Below, piece by piece: positions 49,701 to 62,400 of a stretch of 64,000 nt of DNA. The translations under genes were made by a program, and so were the position numbers. A model generated the notes under the pieces. The model was given only the letters and a program-made list of their open reading frames with translations, was not told the origin of the DNA and made no database searches. The DNA is from Oasisia sp. SBJ-2009. Lineage: Eukaryota > Annelida > Polychaeta > Sabellida > Siboglinidae. The number at the start of each line of letters is the position of its first letter. Within the stretch, counting starts at the first letter, position 1. Where the stretch lies: NCBI GenBank assembly GCA_964017155.1, contig OZ024857.1, forward strand, positions 14,870,896 through 14,934,895. The letters are read 5' to 3'.

Positions 49701-50116
49701 TAAATGTGAATAAACAAACTTTAAGTACACGTTTGCAAGACGCCAAACGTCGTTGTACACGCACACGCATTACTACTTACAAAGAAGAACGAAACATCTT
49801 ATATAGACGATGCGCAATGGCTGACTTTGTATTCCAACATGGCGCTCTCTCTTGCAGCCACTGGTACTGCTGGTGTCCGATAGGCGTCGCCGAGTGGGGC
49901 AAGGCCAACTCGACGTATCTGACGTGCGGGTGGTGTTGGGTGAAGACGTCGTGCCCTCGAATGGGCGACGTCGCCGGCAACGGCAAGATAGCGGCCATCG
50001 TCGGCGATAAGAACACGACCATCTACCCATCGAGTTCCGGTGTAGTCGTGAAAGACAAGGTGGCCTTCCAGAATGGGAGCAAGAAGGACTTCATCTTTTG
50101 GACATACGTCTGCTAG
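46765..50116 (+). CDS. Secreted Cys/Trp-rich small protein (complete, three exons, family unknown)
   Basis: Exons 46765-46830, 47213-47388 and 49858-50116 join in phase to 166 residues, stop TAG at 50114-50116. The first exon is almost exactly a signal peptide: short polar start, hydrophobic LLCIVLVFCCVALG core and a plausible cleavage site after Gly-Thr-Ala. The mature part has a Gly/Pro/Lys-rich start, a helical segment (FFQRVIGHIASDFLKS), then a third exon with YCWC, TCGWCWVKTSC and a terminal WTYVC, so an even set of disulfides is possible. NGNET-type and NST N-glycosylation sequons are visible. Poly(A) signal AATAAA lies 28 bp after the stop. I do not recognise the family. An extracellular structural, mucus or defence role is conceivable but has no direct support. 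Confidence 0.85.
47525..48355. repeat. 38-bp minisatellite, about 21 copies, in intron 2
   Basis: Unit GTTCTCCTCCCGAGTCGTTG followed by TCGTCACGTATGGCTGAC, with few substitutions between copies. Each unit carries a TGACGT-like core and a CACGTA motif. It lies between exons 2 and 3 of the secreted-protein gene. Similarity among copies suggests recent expansion. Confidence 0.95.
48400..49480 (-). pseudogene. Degenerate LINE fragment
   Basis: The minus-strand frame at 48412-48624 begins NRLRWAGHVART and continues with Arg/Trp-rich sequence, as in the tail of many non-LTR reverse transcriptases. Frames at 48.9-49.5 kb contain weaker, broken pieces (VTWKFERIKPKGRGKRR and TEEVWVEQ) that may be earlier parts of the same element. 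No intact domain remains. Confidence 0.55.
48669..48701. other. Perfect 11-bp hairpin
   Basis: TCGCGTGCGAG at 48669-48679 and its exact inverse CTCGCACGCGA at 48691-48701, with an 11-base loop. No adjacent gene explains it. It may be a relic of the neighbouring element. Confidence 0.5.
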
Positions 50117-50144
50117 ACTCCAGCCGACCGTTTCACGGAGTTAA

Positions 50145-50150
50145 AATAAA
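50145..50150 (+). promoter_or_regulatory. Poly(A) signal of the secreted-protein gene
   Basis: Canonical AATAAA 28 bp after the stop codon, consistent with a very short 3' UTR. Confidence 0.7.
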
Positions 50151-50214
50151 GAACTATATTAATGAAAGTCACCAGTAAACAAAATCCGTTTTTAAATTAC
50201 ATGAATTTATCCAA

Positions 50215-50395
50215 AATGCCAATATCTGCTGCCGTATTACCAATGACACTATTTACATAACATAGCAGTGAAAATGTCATGGCTGTGCGTCACGGTGGTC
50301 ACAGTTTTCAGTTATTCAAGATCACTGTTAAGGATCAAAATTGATTATAGAGTGCAAAAATGTGTTTTACAGATTTACCAGCGTTAGTGAAATGA
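50215..50395. mobile_element. Element D, diverged copy 2
   Basis: Shares CAAGATCACTGTTAAGGATC and TTAGTGAAATG with 18227-18495. Confidence 0.5.
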
Positions 50396-50591
50396 GCCAC
50401 TGATGGGCAATGCTAATGCTAACGCTCTGCGTTGTAGGCTTATGCACATGTCACACTTTCATTGTCGAAATCCACATTTTGATTTAAAACCTGATTAAAA
50501 ATGTATATTGCTTTCACTGGTTTAACTGGTCTATTGAATTTGTGTTCACACGACTGTCGAAATATAGGCCTACAAGGCTAGTGTATACCTT

Positions 50592-50936
50592 TAAAGGGAG
50601 GGTGCCAGCTTCTCTGCCCAAAATTGGCCAGGCAGTAATTTTTAAATGGAAGTCTGCTGTCTAGAAGGTGGGAAAGTTAAACATCAAAGGGTATCGTGGT
50701 TAACTCGGTTCGCTATTATTGCTAATCAATTTTGTTCTAAAACTGGATGTTTTGTTTACCGTTTGAACGTGTTGCAGGCGGAATCTTTCAAATTGGGAAC
50801 ATTGTTCCGAGCTTTATAAAGTAATTAAACACAAATTGGCAGGCACTAAACCTTCAACATATATGTTGTAGTATCAAGATATAATATTAAATGATGAACA
50901 AAATATAATCTAGGACCTGGCACGCTCGCTTTTATA
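50592..50936. mobile_element. Dispersed inverted-repeat element E, copy 2 (uninterrupted)
   Basis: Ends AAAGGGAGGGTGCCAG and CTGGCACGCTCGCTTTT are inverted repeats. It serves as the empty-site reference for the nested insertion in copy 1. Confidence 0.7.
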
Positions 50937-51493
50937 AACAAAATCCGTTGCATTCCTTACGAAAGTTGCTTGTCTGCTTGTAGATGGTTGGATCTCTATA
51001 AATGTGCTACTGAATGTCATGCATTGATGTGCCTAATAAATACTCTCTGTAATTGCCTATAATCACGCACTGTTGCAATACCGCCATGTAAATTCTTTGA
51101 CTGCACACTGTATCAAGGGTGTTACATTTTGATATAAACCCATATTAATTAAAATATGATACGGCCGCTTTCCTTGGAAAATAGTACAAAGAAGTCGTAA
51201 GGTATCATATACAGCAAATATATCCGATGCAACATATATGCTAATCATTCCTTGTAGATTACCGCTTCTCTTGCTATGTGTGACGAATGTTTAATAAGAC
51301 ATCTACTGGAATTTTTTGGGTATAAACACGTTATAACTGGTGGTCATAGATGTAACCTATGTAAAGACGATAATACACTGTATGCAACAAAGAAATAAAG
51401 CTTGCACATAAGAGATTTCCATTGGCTGTGTTGAAGTCGTACCTTCATTCTTAGGTGAAGAATAGACTCACTTGGAACACCATTCGTAAATGC

Positions 51494-51576
<83 letters not shown>

Positions 51577-53470
51577 AGTATGTGTAATAGTCAAACTTCA
51601 ATAGTGCCTACATACTAAATAGTCTGAATTCTTGAGGTACGCCATACAAAATCATTATGCGTAATCATGGCAAGCAAGAGTTGTTACTGGATTTAGGTTG
51701 TGTCTGTCTGTGTGTGTGCGTGTGTACAAAAAAGAATAAGATGTGTGTACAAGAACGCACAAGATGTGTGAACAAGAAAGCATAAGACCACCACAAATCT
51801 TATACATTATTTATTCTGTTTTCATTAATAACGAAGCACAACTGTATATATCAGTATATATCAGCTGGGTCACCTGCCCAGCCATCCCCCCCTACGTAAC
51901 CATGATGACGGTCACGCACGGTCGCACACATAAACCATACTTCAATAGACTCATACAATTATCTTACTTGTATGCCCTAACATTAAAACATAGTAACAAT
52001 TTTACAATAATCAAGACAATCAACTTCAAATCATTTGTCATCATTAGTTTGATCACGTGACTTAAAATCACATTCTTTCAAAAGAGATTTGTGTCAGTCA
52101 CGGTTGGCGATCAGCAACAAGTATTATCCCTTAGTTTCAAGTATATTTTTGGCAATGTGATGTGTTGGTGAATTGCACACTATCAATATACAAATATAGT
52201 CTAAAATAAAAATGTCCTCTTAGCCATTGTTAAAACATTTTTGTCCCGAAGATGATTCAGAATGCTAGAAAAAACAGTCACCAAAGTAAATGTACTCAAG
52301 TAAATATATTCGAGACAGAGGATGTGTGATTGGAAACAAGAGTTGTATAAACTCAAAATAAAATACAAATGTTTCCTAAAGGTCATTTGTGATTGATGTT
52401 TTCACAGATGACATTTCTCTAGTTTCGTCCAATCCTTTCCCAGTTATGCATTCCTTTGTGTCCCTTCCCCTGAATCCCTATCCCACCCTCCCTCCCCTTT
52501 TCGCTCCCTCCTTCCCTAGCAATGCTGTGCCAGTCTATGCCCTTTAGAACGCACCGAATCGAATAAAGGCAGATTTGAACCGAGGCACTGATACTAATAT
52601 CACTCTTTGACAGCAGAGGTCAGCACTGCTGAGCAATCAAAGTTGGTCCTTTGTCCGCTGTGTCTCGCCATATCGGGCGAGTCATGTGACCTGTGGACAT
52701 AGGCAGAAATAAATGTGGTGCGACATTTTAATAATTAACCGTTTCTAAAACTGGTAGAGGTAGCTAGAACTGGGTGCACATCAAAACAAGGCCAAAAACA
52801 GGATGTCAGACCACAATAAGGTGTTCATCCGCCATTACCCGACCAAAGAGTACCCTATAAAAACAGCATTATGCAGGTTGTCTGAATTTCTGTGAGCACA
52901 TATGTAGTATAGAGTGAGTAGAAATTATGTTTTTGTGCAGCGTGGCATCAGGACAGAGCTGTTGAATTATGACAGCTGTCAGTCGGTGCATTTCTGCGTA
53001 TTAATACAGTTGGTGATGTAATCGGGGGCAATCCATGGGTGGTTCAAGCAGGAATGGAGGGGTGTAAGATTTGAAAGAGGTTTGTGGGAGCCTGAGGTAT
53101 TAAAAGTTCACGAATGTTTCACTGAAACTCTGTCTATGGAGGGTAAATATGCTGTGAAATTGTCAATAACAGATCTCATCAAGATTAGTAGGAAATGAAG
53201 GAAACGTTATAATGGTCGCCTATGGAAAATTCAAATGTCTGATCAAGGAATCGTGAAAATGCAATATCAAAGGAACATTGCTTATGACATTCTGTTATTT
53301 TGTTTGTACCAAATATTACCAAAAACTCACCACACAGAACAAAACTAGTTCAAAGATTACATATCACCAAAAAGCTATATGCAATCGCTATCACATGTCA
53401 TGCTACAAAAATAAATCGTAAGTCATCAATTGGTACCTCACCTGTACACATGATGGCGCCACAGTGGGTG
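50937..53470. other. Convergent spacer between secreted-protein and kinase genes
   Basis: It contains a (GT)n run at 51499-51576, a probable SINE at 52430-52660 and otherwise AT-rich sequence. The kinase 3' UTR (minus strand) should begin just below 53471; no single polyadenylation signal stands out. Confidence 0.4.
52430..52660 (-). mobile_element. Possible tRNA-derived SINE (family C)
   Basis: Reverse-complemented, it contains a box A-like TGCTCAGCAGTGCTGACC and a box B-like GGTTCAAATCT at tRNA-like spacing, followed by a purine-rich stretch. Only one copy was found in the window. Confidence 0.4.
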
Positions 53471-56400
53471 CTATACCCGCGTCTTGCGAGGGTTGGTTCG
53501 TATATGCGTTCTCAAAAGCTGGTCCATCTCTGGGGCGAGACGTACACCGGCAATGGCAAAGATTGATCGTTCTAAAGGACCAAAAAAATTATGTATCAAT
53601 ATATCAATCAAACATTTTGTATAATTACTGTGACATATTTTATATCCTTAGAACTTTTTATGTACTTCACTGTCAATTAACCTTTCCTTATTATGTACTA
53701 AGAAAAAGGTATCAGCAAACATTTTCAGATTACCGTTTGCCTAATGGCTGATGTCTGAAGAAACCTACTTCTCATTGGAAATTAAATCTTGCATGATAAA
53801 GGTGTCTTGACTAAGAAATATATAGAAAACACTAATGATCTGAAAATGTCTTCTGACAGATGGTAGTCATCTGAAGACATTCACCGACTTGAAATAAAAT
53901 TTTATGAGGAAAAACGTGAACTGATAGAGGAAAAAAGAATACGGATCTTTTGGCCGTTTGAGGTGTAAAAGGTTAAAGACATACTGTGTGAGAGTGTGTG
54001 AATGTCAGGGGGCAGGTCAGTAAAGGGTTAAAGACGTACCGTGTGAGAGTGTGTGAATCTCAGGGGGCAGGTCAGTAAAGGGTTAAAGACGTACCGTGTG
54101 AGTGTGTGAATCTCAGGGGGCAGGTCAGTAAAGGGTTAAAGACGTACCGTGTGAGAGTGTGTGAATCTCAGGGGGCAGGTCAGTAAAGGGTTAAAGACGT
54201 ACCGTGTGAGTGTGTGAATCTCAGGGGGCAGGTCAGTAAAGGGTTAAAGACGTACCGTGTGAGTGTGTGAATCTCAGGGGGCAGGTCAGTAAAGGGTTAA
54301 AGACGTACCGTGTGAGAGTGTGTGAATCTCAGGGGGCAGGTCAGTAAAGGGTTAAAGACGTACCGTGTGAGAGTGTGTGAATCTCAGGGGGCAGGTCAGT
54401 AAAGGGTTAAAGACGTACCGTGTGAGAGTGTGTGAATCTCAGGGGGCAGGTCAGTAAAGGGTTAAAGACGTACCGTGTGAGAGTGTGTGAATCTCAGGGG
54501 GCAGGTCAGCGAAGTACTGGTGGTGCATCGCTGTCTCCGAAGAGATCCGTCTCTCTGGCTGCAGCTGCAAGAGGAACTCAACTTTACTACATGGAGACAA
54601 TGTGTTCTCTCACTGTGAAATATATATATATGTGACTCATCTTAACAAAAGCGGTCGGATGTCGGTAAATCAGATTTTCCGTAAATGCCGATTTTGTGAA
54701 AAAATCGGGCATTCGTCAATTTTGAGATTTCCCCTGAAAATAATTCTTTAGTATTCGTTTTATCGATTGCCACACTTGTTATCATCTAACTAACTCTGTT
54801 TCATATATTTTAAAGACATTTGCGTAGAGCTGTGCTAAGTGTTCCGCTCCATTTCCATAAAACAAAGCCGAAAATGCCAGTAATTGCGCGCATTCTTTGC
54901 CGCTAATTTTGGGACGATCCCTATCATAACGAGTATCACCGCGTAGCTTGACGCGTCGTCTGTCCATATATGGTCATATCTATGCTAATGCATGCATTGT
55001 CCGGCCTCCAGAACGCTTGGAATAGACCCCCTGTTCGTTCAACTGTGGTAAACAAACCGGGGTCACATGGTAGCAACAGCTCCGGCAACCGTTCTCATTG
55101 GTCCAGCGTGGAACATTTGCATAACCGCATGCGTAAATGTATTTACTTCGCGTCACTGCTGACCTAGTTAGCGAGTGAACACGAAGCGAAAAATGGCGTG
55201 CAGTGTGGCGAAGTTGTTAAACTCTGATGCAAGTGATCGGGCACAAATAGATAGTTTGATTGAGGCGACCGGAGTACTTTTTGGAGGAAGTGACTGATGA
55301 AAGCGTGGCGGACGATGACGAGGATGACAATTTTGCGAACTACATCACTGATGAAGACGAATATTGAATTCAACTTTCGTGAGAATGATTACGACACGGC
55401 AAGGCTACGCAAGTCGCGCTGACCGATCCGTAGAGACGGTGTCAGATTCTCCGGATGAGGGATTGGGAAAATCAAATGCAATATCATGAAAATTATACTA
55501 TCTTTGAGTTGTCCAAATTTCAGCCAGATATGTCCATCCTAACCAAGGCATAAACAGCAGCAGAGTTTGTTCGCTTTTCTTAACAACGAAGGTAATTGCA
55601 TAAATTATTAATTAATCTGCAATTGTTTTTCTAATAAACATTTTGTGTTCATATTAACACGGTATCTTAAGAATGACATTATCTTCCAACCTGCCAAGTT
55701 TCAAAAAGATTGGTCCTTGGTAACTAAGGTACATTCCATGAAACTTAACAAATATTTTGCATCAACTTTGAAGGCCATTTTCTTACTTTGAAGGCTTCTA
55801 CCCCACACATGTTTGTCAAGCTATAACTTCGGCTAGAATCGAGATATCTTCTAGCATGATATACCATATGAAAGCAGATATTATGCTCTTTCCAGTGGTA
55901 CCAATAACTCAATTTTGAAAATTGCCGACATCCGGCCGATTTTGTTAAGATGAGTCACATATATGTATATATACTAGTACTAATATATACACTGCATACA
56001 GTGGGACAGTGAAGAAATACTTTATAAAGGATTCACGTGTCACTTAATAGCACACCATAGCATGTCACTCCAGCTGTTCTTGATTCATGCAATAAGCAGC
56101 GACAGTCTTTCGATCTTAGTTCTTTTTCCCTTCTGCCACTTCTGTTCTCCATGCGCTCTCTATCATTCTCTCTCCATGCGCTCTCTATCATTCTCTCTCC
56201 ATGCACTCTAACATTCTCTCTCCACGTGATCTCTATCATTCTCTCTCCACGCACTCTCTCTCATTCTCTCTCCATGCGCTCTCTATCATTCTCTTTCCAT
56301 GCGCTCTCTATCATTCTCTCTCCACGCGCTTTCTATCATTCTCTCTCCATGTGCTCTCTATCATTCTCTCTCCACGCGCTATCATTCTCTCTCCATGGAC

Positions 56401-59355
56401 TCTGTCATTCTCTCTCCACGTGCTCTATCCTCCTCTCTCCACGCACTCTCTATCATTCTCTCTCCACGCACTCTCTCATTCTCTCTCCACGAGCTCTCTA
56501 TCATTCTCTCTCCATGTACTCTCTATCCTCCTCTCTCCATGCACTCTCTATCATTCTCTCCACGCGCTCTCTATCATTCTCTCTCCATGTGCTCTCTATT
56601 ATCCTCTCTCCACGCACTGTCTATCATTCTCTCTCCACGCACTTTCTATCATCCTCTCTCCACGCACTCTCTATCATTCTCTCTCCACGCGCTCTCTATC
56701 ATTCTCTCTCCACGCGCTCTTTATCATTCTCTCTCCATGCACTTTCTATCATCCTCTCTCCATGCACTCTCTATCATTCTCTCTCCACGCGCTCTCTATC
56801 ATTCTATCTCCATGTGCTCTCTATCATCCTCTCTCCATGCACTCTCTATCATTCTCTCTCCATGCACTCTCTATCATCCTCTCTCCACACTCTCTATCAT
56901 TCTCTCCACACACTTTCTATCATCCTCTCTCCACGTGCTCTGTATCATTCTCTCTCCACACACTTTCTATCATCCTCTCTCCACGCACTCTCTATCATTC
57001 TCTCTACATGCACTCTCTATCATCCTCTCTCCATGCACTCTCTATCATCCTCTCTCCATGCGCTCTCTATCATTCTCTCTCCACACACTCTTTGTCATCC
57101 TCTCTCCACACATTCTCTCTCCACGCACTCTCTATCATCCTCTCTCCACGCATTCTCTCTCCACGCACTCTCTATCATTCTTTCTCCACTCTTTCTCCAG
57201 GCATGTCTTGCCCATCAATTTAGCAAATAAATTGACTCGGCTACTAGTATGTGTTAAAAACTTCTAAATTGTCCTTACTTCACATTTGTGAATAGTTAAC
57301 TGAAGATGATGTTTAGTTAAATCAGTGTACTAGAAGCACAGACGCAATGGTTCATGCACTGTGCATGTGTTACCTTTTTGCTGTGACTTGCACATTGTAA
57401 TATTACAACATTACACCGTGTTTACACCTGAACACATGTCTCACCTGGAGCAGTTCATTGGCCATGTGCTCACATAGTAATATTACAACATTACACTGTG
57501 TTTACACCTGAACACATGTCTCACCTGGAGCAGTTCATTGGCCATCTGTTCCGCGTACACCACATGCACTAACTTTGGAATCACGTGGGACAGTGGTTGC
57601 CTTGGAAACCGACCAAACTTATCTGAAAACAACAAGGCAAGAGAAATGAATCCTTGAAGGTCCTGCATTTGCTGAAACGTACAGTCAATGGTCTAGTGAG
57701 AAACAAGGGTATAAACTTTACACCCTTGCGCAGTGGCTCAGGGGTAGAGCTTCGGACTCTCGACTACAAGAACCCGGGTTCGAATCCTGGCTGCGGTGTT
57801 AAAACCTTGTGCAAGTTTTTTCACTCTATATTGCTCCAGTTTACTCAGCTGAATAAATGAGTGCCTGGCCATAGACAGTGGTGGAAATGTGTATGAGCAG
57901 CCTTCGAGCATTAATTGTAGCATATGGCCGGATGCTTCCCAGAGAAGCCGAGATGGTGTCTGAGTGAACAGGTCTGTCAGGGAAGTAAAGTGTAAAGCAC
58001 TTTGAATGGTCATGAGGACTGGATACTGCGCTATATAAGAACTTGCCTTTACTTTTTTTGCCTTTTTACTTTATACTAACATTCATATCTTAGTTGTATG
58101 AAAACACAGACTGACTCTAGTGGCACAAGGCTCAGTGATTAGTTTCAGACTTTCAAGAAAGAGGACCAAGGTTGCAATTCTATGCTGCCATGTAAAACCT
58201 TGGCAGTGTTTCCCTTGGTATATAATGAGCGAGGCGGGCCACCTCGCTGTTTTTCTAAGCCACCTCGTTCAAAATATGCCGAAATTGCACCTCATAGCTA
58301 TTTCTTGCAATAAACATGCTTAGATGTTGGTGACTTGTAGTTGTGCATTTGTTTCCTCTCTGTTTCCTATGTAATAGGTTAAAACACCTATTCAGAATGT
58401 ATCTTTTTTAAAGGTAGTTTTAAAAATAGTTCTTGATGGCCATATTGCATATCACACATTCAGTGCTGGCTCAGCCCATCCAACCACTTCGCACACCACT
58501 TTACCCAGAGAAACACTGCTTGGGCTAATTAAAGTTTGTTCATTCTACATTGCTCCAGTTCACTCAGCTATATGAGTGAGTACCTGGCTACAGACAGTGG
58601 TGGATATTTGTGTATGAATAATATGTGTATTAATTGTAGCATGGCTGGATGCTTCCCAGAGTAGTTTAGATGGTGTTCGATCGAACAGGTCTGCCAGGGA
58701 GTCAAGTTGAGCTGTAGACTCATGTGGTATATGAGTGAGGAGTCCTGTTGACGATATTGTGCTAATCAAATATTTATCCATTGTTTTTGCTCTGCAATTA
58801 CAGTCAGGCTTTATACATGTGGCTGAGCTGAGGCAATACAGCAGGAACAAAATAGCAGAAGTTCCAAAACAACAACAACAACAAGGTTTGAACCATGTTT
58901 TACTGGTTTATGAGTCTGATGTTCTATCAACTGTGCTACATACAATGTACCACACTGCAAACTGATGGGTCACATTACGATCTATTTCCCTCATGAAAAA
59001 TGTATGCGTCATATGTGCTATACGTGTATTATTGTAATAATATAATTATTGCTATATGATCTTTTGTTGCAAAATTCTCTGCCTTTCAGGTAGTTGGGGT
59101 AATGGGTCACACCCCCAATGTACCTACCTATAATGTAGTTGGGGTAATGGGTCACACCCCCAATGTACCTACCTATAATGTAGTTGGGGTAATGGGTCAC
59201 ACCCTCCCATGTCTCTTCTGTTGGAGTCCCCAGTATCTGTAAATAAACATTGTCATGTTTATCATGTCACAAACCAACACACTGTGTGTGGCTTTCTTCA
59301 AAATCTGTTGCAACCAACCTTACATAAAGAATTAATCAAATATAACATAATTAGG

Positions 59356-59417
<62 letters not shown>

Positions 59418-62400
59418 GTGTGTAAGTGTGTGTAAGTGTGTGCAGGTGCGTGTGTGCTCACACGCAAACATGCATGTGTCAACCAGTTCATTATTATGCA
59501 TGCATTTCTACAATATGACGATGTACATGCTGCCACCTTGTGATCAACTACCAAACTAGTCTTACATTCAACTTTCCTCTTCACAGTTCATTCATCACAA
59601 ACGTTAAATGTAACAAAAAACGCTGCCGTTGATACGACCCCTCCAGCCTCACCCTCCATATCCTGTTGAGCTGGTCCCACGCGTCCTTCATCCCCGGGAA
59701 CGTGGCCACTCCCGCCACCATCTCGGTGAAGATGCACCCCACCCCCCTACAACCACAAAATGTACATGAGCTCCCCGTCACTTTGACACATCTGGGACTA
59801 CAGTCACCTTCTGCAAATAATGGAAGATTGATAAAACAAACTTTCCCCCAAAACCAATCCTCCATAAATCCTTAATTATTTATAAACTAAACATTGCCAT
59901 CATAAATCCTGGCATCCACGGTTCAAGTGATGTCAATGTTTGTACACATCCCTGGTGCCACTCTCAACGATTCTTGTTTGTTATTTGAGCTTAGGTTATA
60001 TTGGGCAAAACAGCGAATACCAAATAACCAAATGCCTAAATAACTGTCTGAATCAATAACTCAATATAAATAATTTTGCAACTATTTTAGTATCTCAACC
60101 AGTTCAAAAAGTTACCCTTTGTTTACAAATACCTGTATTAATCAGTAACTTAATATTGATACTTTCGTAAATGTTTTAGTAGTAACACAAACAGTTCGTT
60201 ATTGTATTAAATAGTTGTGTCATTGTCGAACAATATAAATATTTTCTTGTTTCATAATTTTGACAGATAACGGCTTTACCGAGGCACATAACTGCAAATG
60301 TATCAGAAAATATGTGTCGTACCATACGTCGAGAGACGTTGAGTAGTCTGTCGAGCCAAGAAGGACATCTGGTGGCCGGTACCATAATGTCACAACTTCG
60401 TGTGAATATGTCCGACTTGGAACAGATTTGGCTCTTGCTAACCCTGTGTGACATTTTAATAATACATAAATGTTGCGGAAATTTTCCATAAACAATCATT
60501 TTACATGTGTAATAGACATAGCACCACCATTTCAATGCAGACAACAACATTTACTTATCAGAGGCGCAACTGTTGTCTATTCAAGAAACGTTATCATCCA
60601 ATAAAACTGATTTACAAAACACTGAAGCTGCTATGCAGATATTCACCGTAGACAAAATAAAATGTAAATGACTGACGTCCACTGGCTTTCACATCAGTCG
60701 GAGTATATTTTATTTAAGAAATTCACACACACACAAATATTCTAACTAAATATATAAGTCACTTAATAAAGTAAAATTACACTAGCACAAAGTGATTTTA
60801 CTAAGCGCAATCCAATGCACTGTTTGCCTAAACCCTGTTGGTTTCCTTTCACAAATATTTATATTCTTAGTTAACCTTTTTAAGACGCACATTTTAAAGG
60901 CACTATACAATACTTACCAAAATCAGCCAATTTTAATTCGCCGATTTCACTGATTAGCAAGTTCTGTGGTTTGAGATCCCTGAAACAAACCAATTGTTTT
61001 GGTTAAGTTCACCTGTCTGAAATGATCCTTCAACAGCTTATCATTCCTGTAACTAAACTTACAAGTGACACACCTACTTTCTCTAATCAGTAATCCTATG
61101 TCTAAAATCTGGAATGACTGGCCACCCACCATATGTGGAGAGTGGTGGTCGCGCAGTAGAGCGCCAGATTGTCAATCGAGGAGGTGGTGGTTCAATCCCA
61201 CCTACCGCCGTTTCGAAACTTAGGCAATTTTATTCACCCCGCTTGTGTGTTTCGGAAGAGATACTAAAATCCGATGGTCCCTTCTATCTGATGTCTATGC
61301 CCGGGGAAGTAAAAGATCCCACACAGGGGGTAAATGTGTAACTTGTAGTGGACTCACTTATTCTAGAGAAGGACAACTCCTGCGTTAGCCCAAGTTTGGG
61401 CTGTTTGGAGGAAACCACCTGATACCTGTGTAAAATTAATCTGAAACTACAGCTACATTAACAAATATTGTTTTTTAAGTTGTATTTCCGCCCTAACTTC
61501 CTCAACTGGTGATGGCTGTTCTTGTCTGTTCATGTGGCATTTATTCTGGTTGTTATAACTCAAAGCTTGTAATTCTAATGAGTTTGCAGTAATTTAGTAT
61601 TATTACTATGATACAGTTATCGAGAATTTACAAGACAACTCTGATGACGTACCTGTGTAGAATTCGTCGGTGATGGCAGTAGGCTAGACCTCGTAACAGC
61701 TGAAACAGAAACAGCTGCAAAAAGAAGCAAACTTATCATTAAAACATGACACCTTTATTATAAATAAATAAAATTACATAACCATTTCTGTTATATAGTA
61801 TAAGATTTTCAAAATGCATTCGTATATTATATTAAACTAAATTTGTGCATTATTTAAATTGTTCACAGACTGCAAATTAAACATATACATAACCTGATAT
61901 TTATGAACTGATCACATCAATTGTAGAAGGATTTTAAGGTAACAAATAAATATAGATCTGTACCTAGATAGTCACTTCTTGCATAAGAAATGTATAGAAG
62001 CTCGTTTATTTACTGACCTTGACATTGCGAGGATTCAATCCCCCCGTGTGCTTCTCTAAATACTGACTTAGATCTGTGTTCTGCAAGAAAAAAGCACATC
62101 AAGTTTCACTACGATCATTCACTGATATACAAAACCCGCTGTGATAACAGTATAAACAATTCGGTTAATCCGATCGCTGAGTATTGGTGCAACTAGACCA
62201 CCAGTCAACTAATCAAATGCAAGTTTTGATATGGATTGCTCGATGTGAAGTATATACAGATAGGTGATGGATAGACACAGTGAGAATAACCGGGGGTGAA
62301 TGCTGATACAACAGGAAAAACTAGAGAAATGAGAAGAGAAACCATAACAATAAACCAGTTTTACCACAATCTCAACCATTGTTCTTTCTGTAGAAAAACT

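Noticed and set aside
49649..50116. A 155-codon intronless gene ending at the same stop as the secreted protein
   Set aside because: The upstream half is intron; the acceptor at 49857 and the phase match with exon 2 explain the coding part.
53970..54510. Regular 53-55 bp units, again array-like
   Set aside because: Each unit is a copy of an exon end plus donor, with no spacers.
56151..57267. Open frames of 322-359 codons, the longest in the window
   Set aside because: The 25-bp minisatellite has no stop in any frame; the protein is a low-complexity repeat in a kinase intron.
57722..57795. A tRNA gene with box A and box B
   Set aside because: The acceptor and anticodon stems do not fold well, and the sequence continues into a body shared with other copies: a tRNA-derived SINE.
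61118..61210. A second tRNA-like sequence
   Set aside because: Same reasoning: a longer conserved body and a second copy at 20.6-21.0 kb make it a SINE head.
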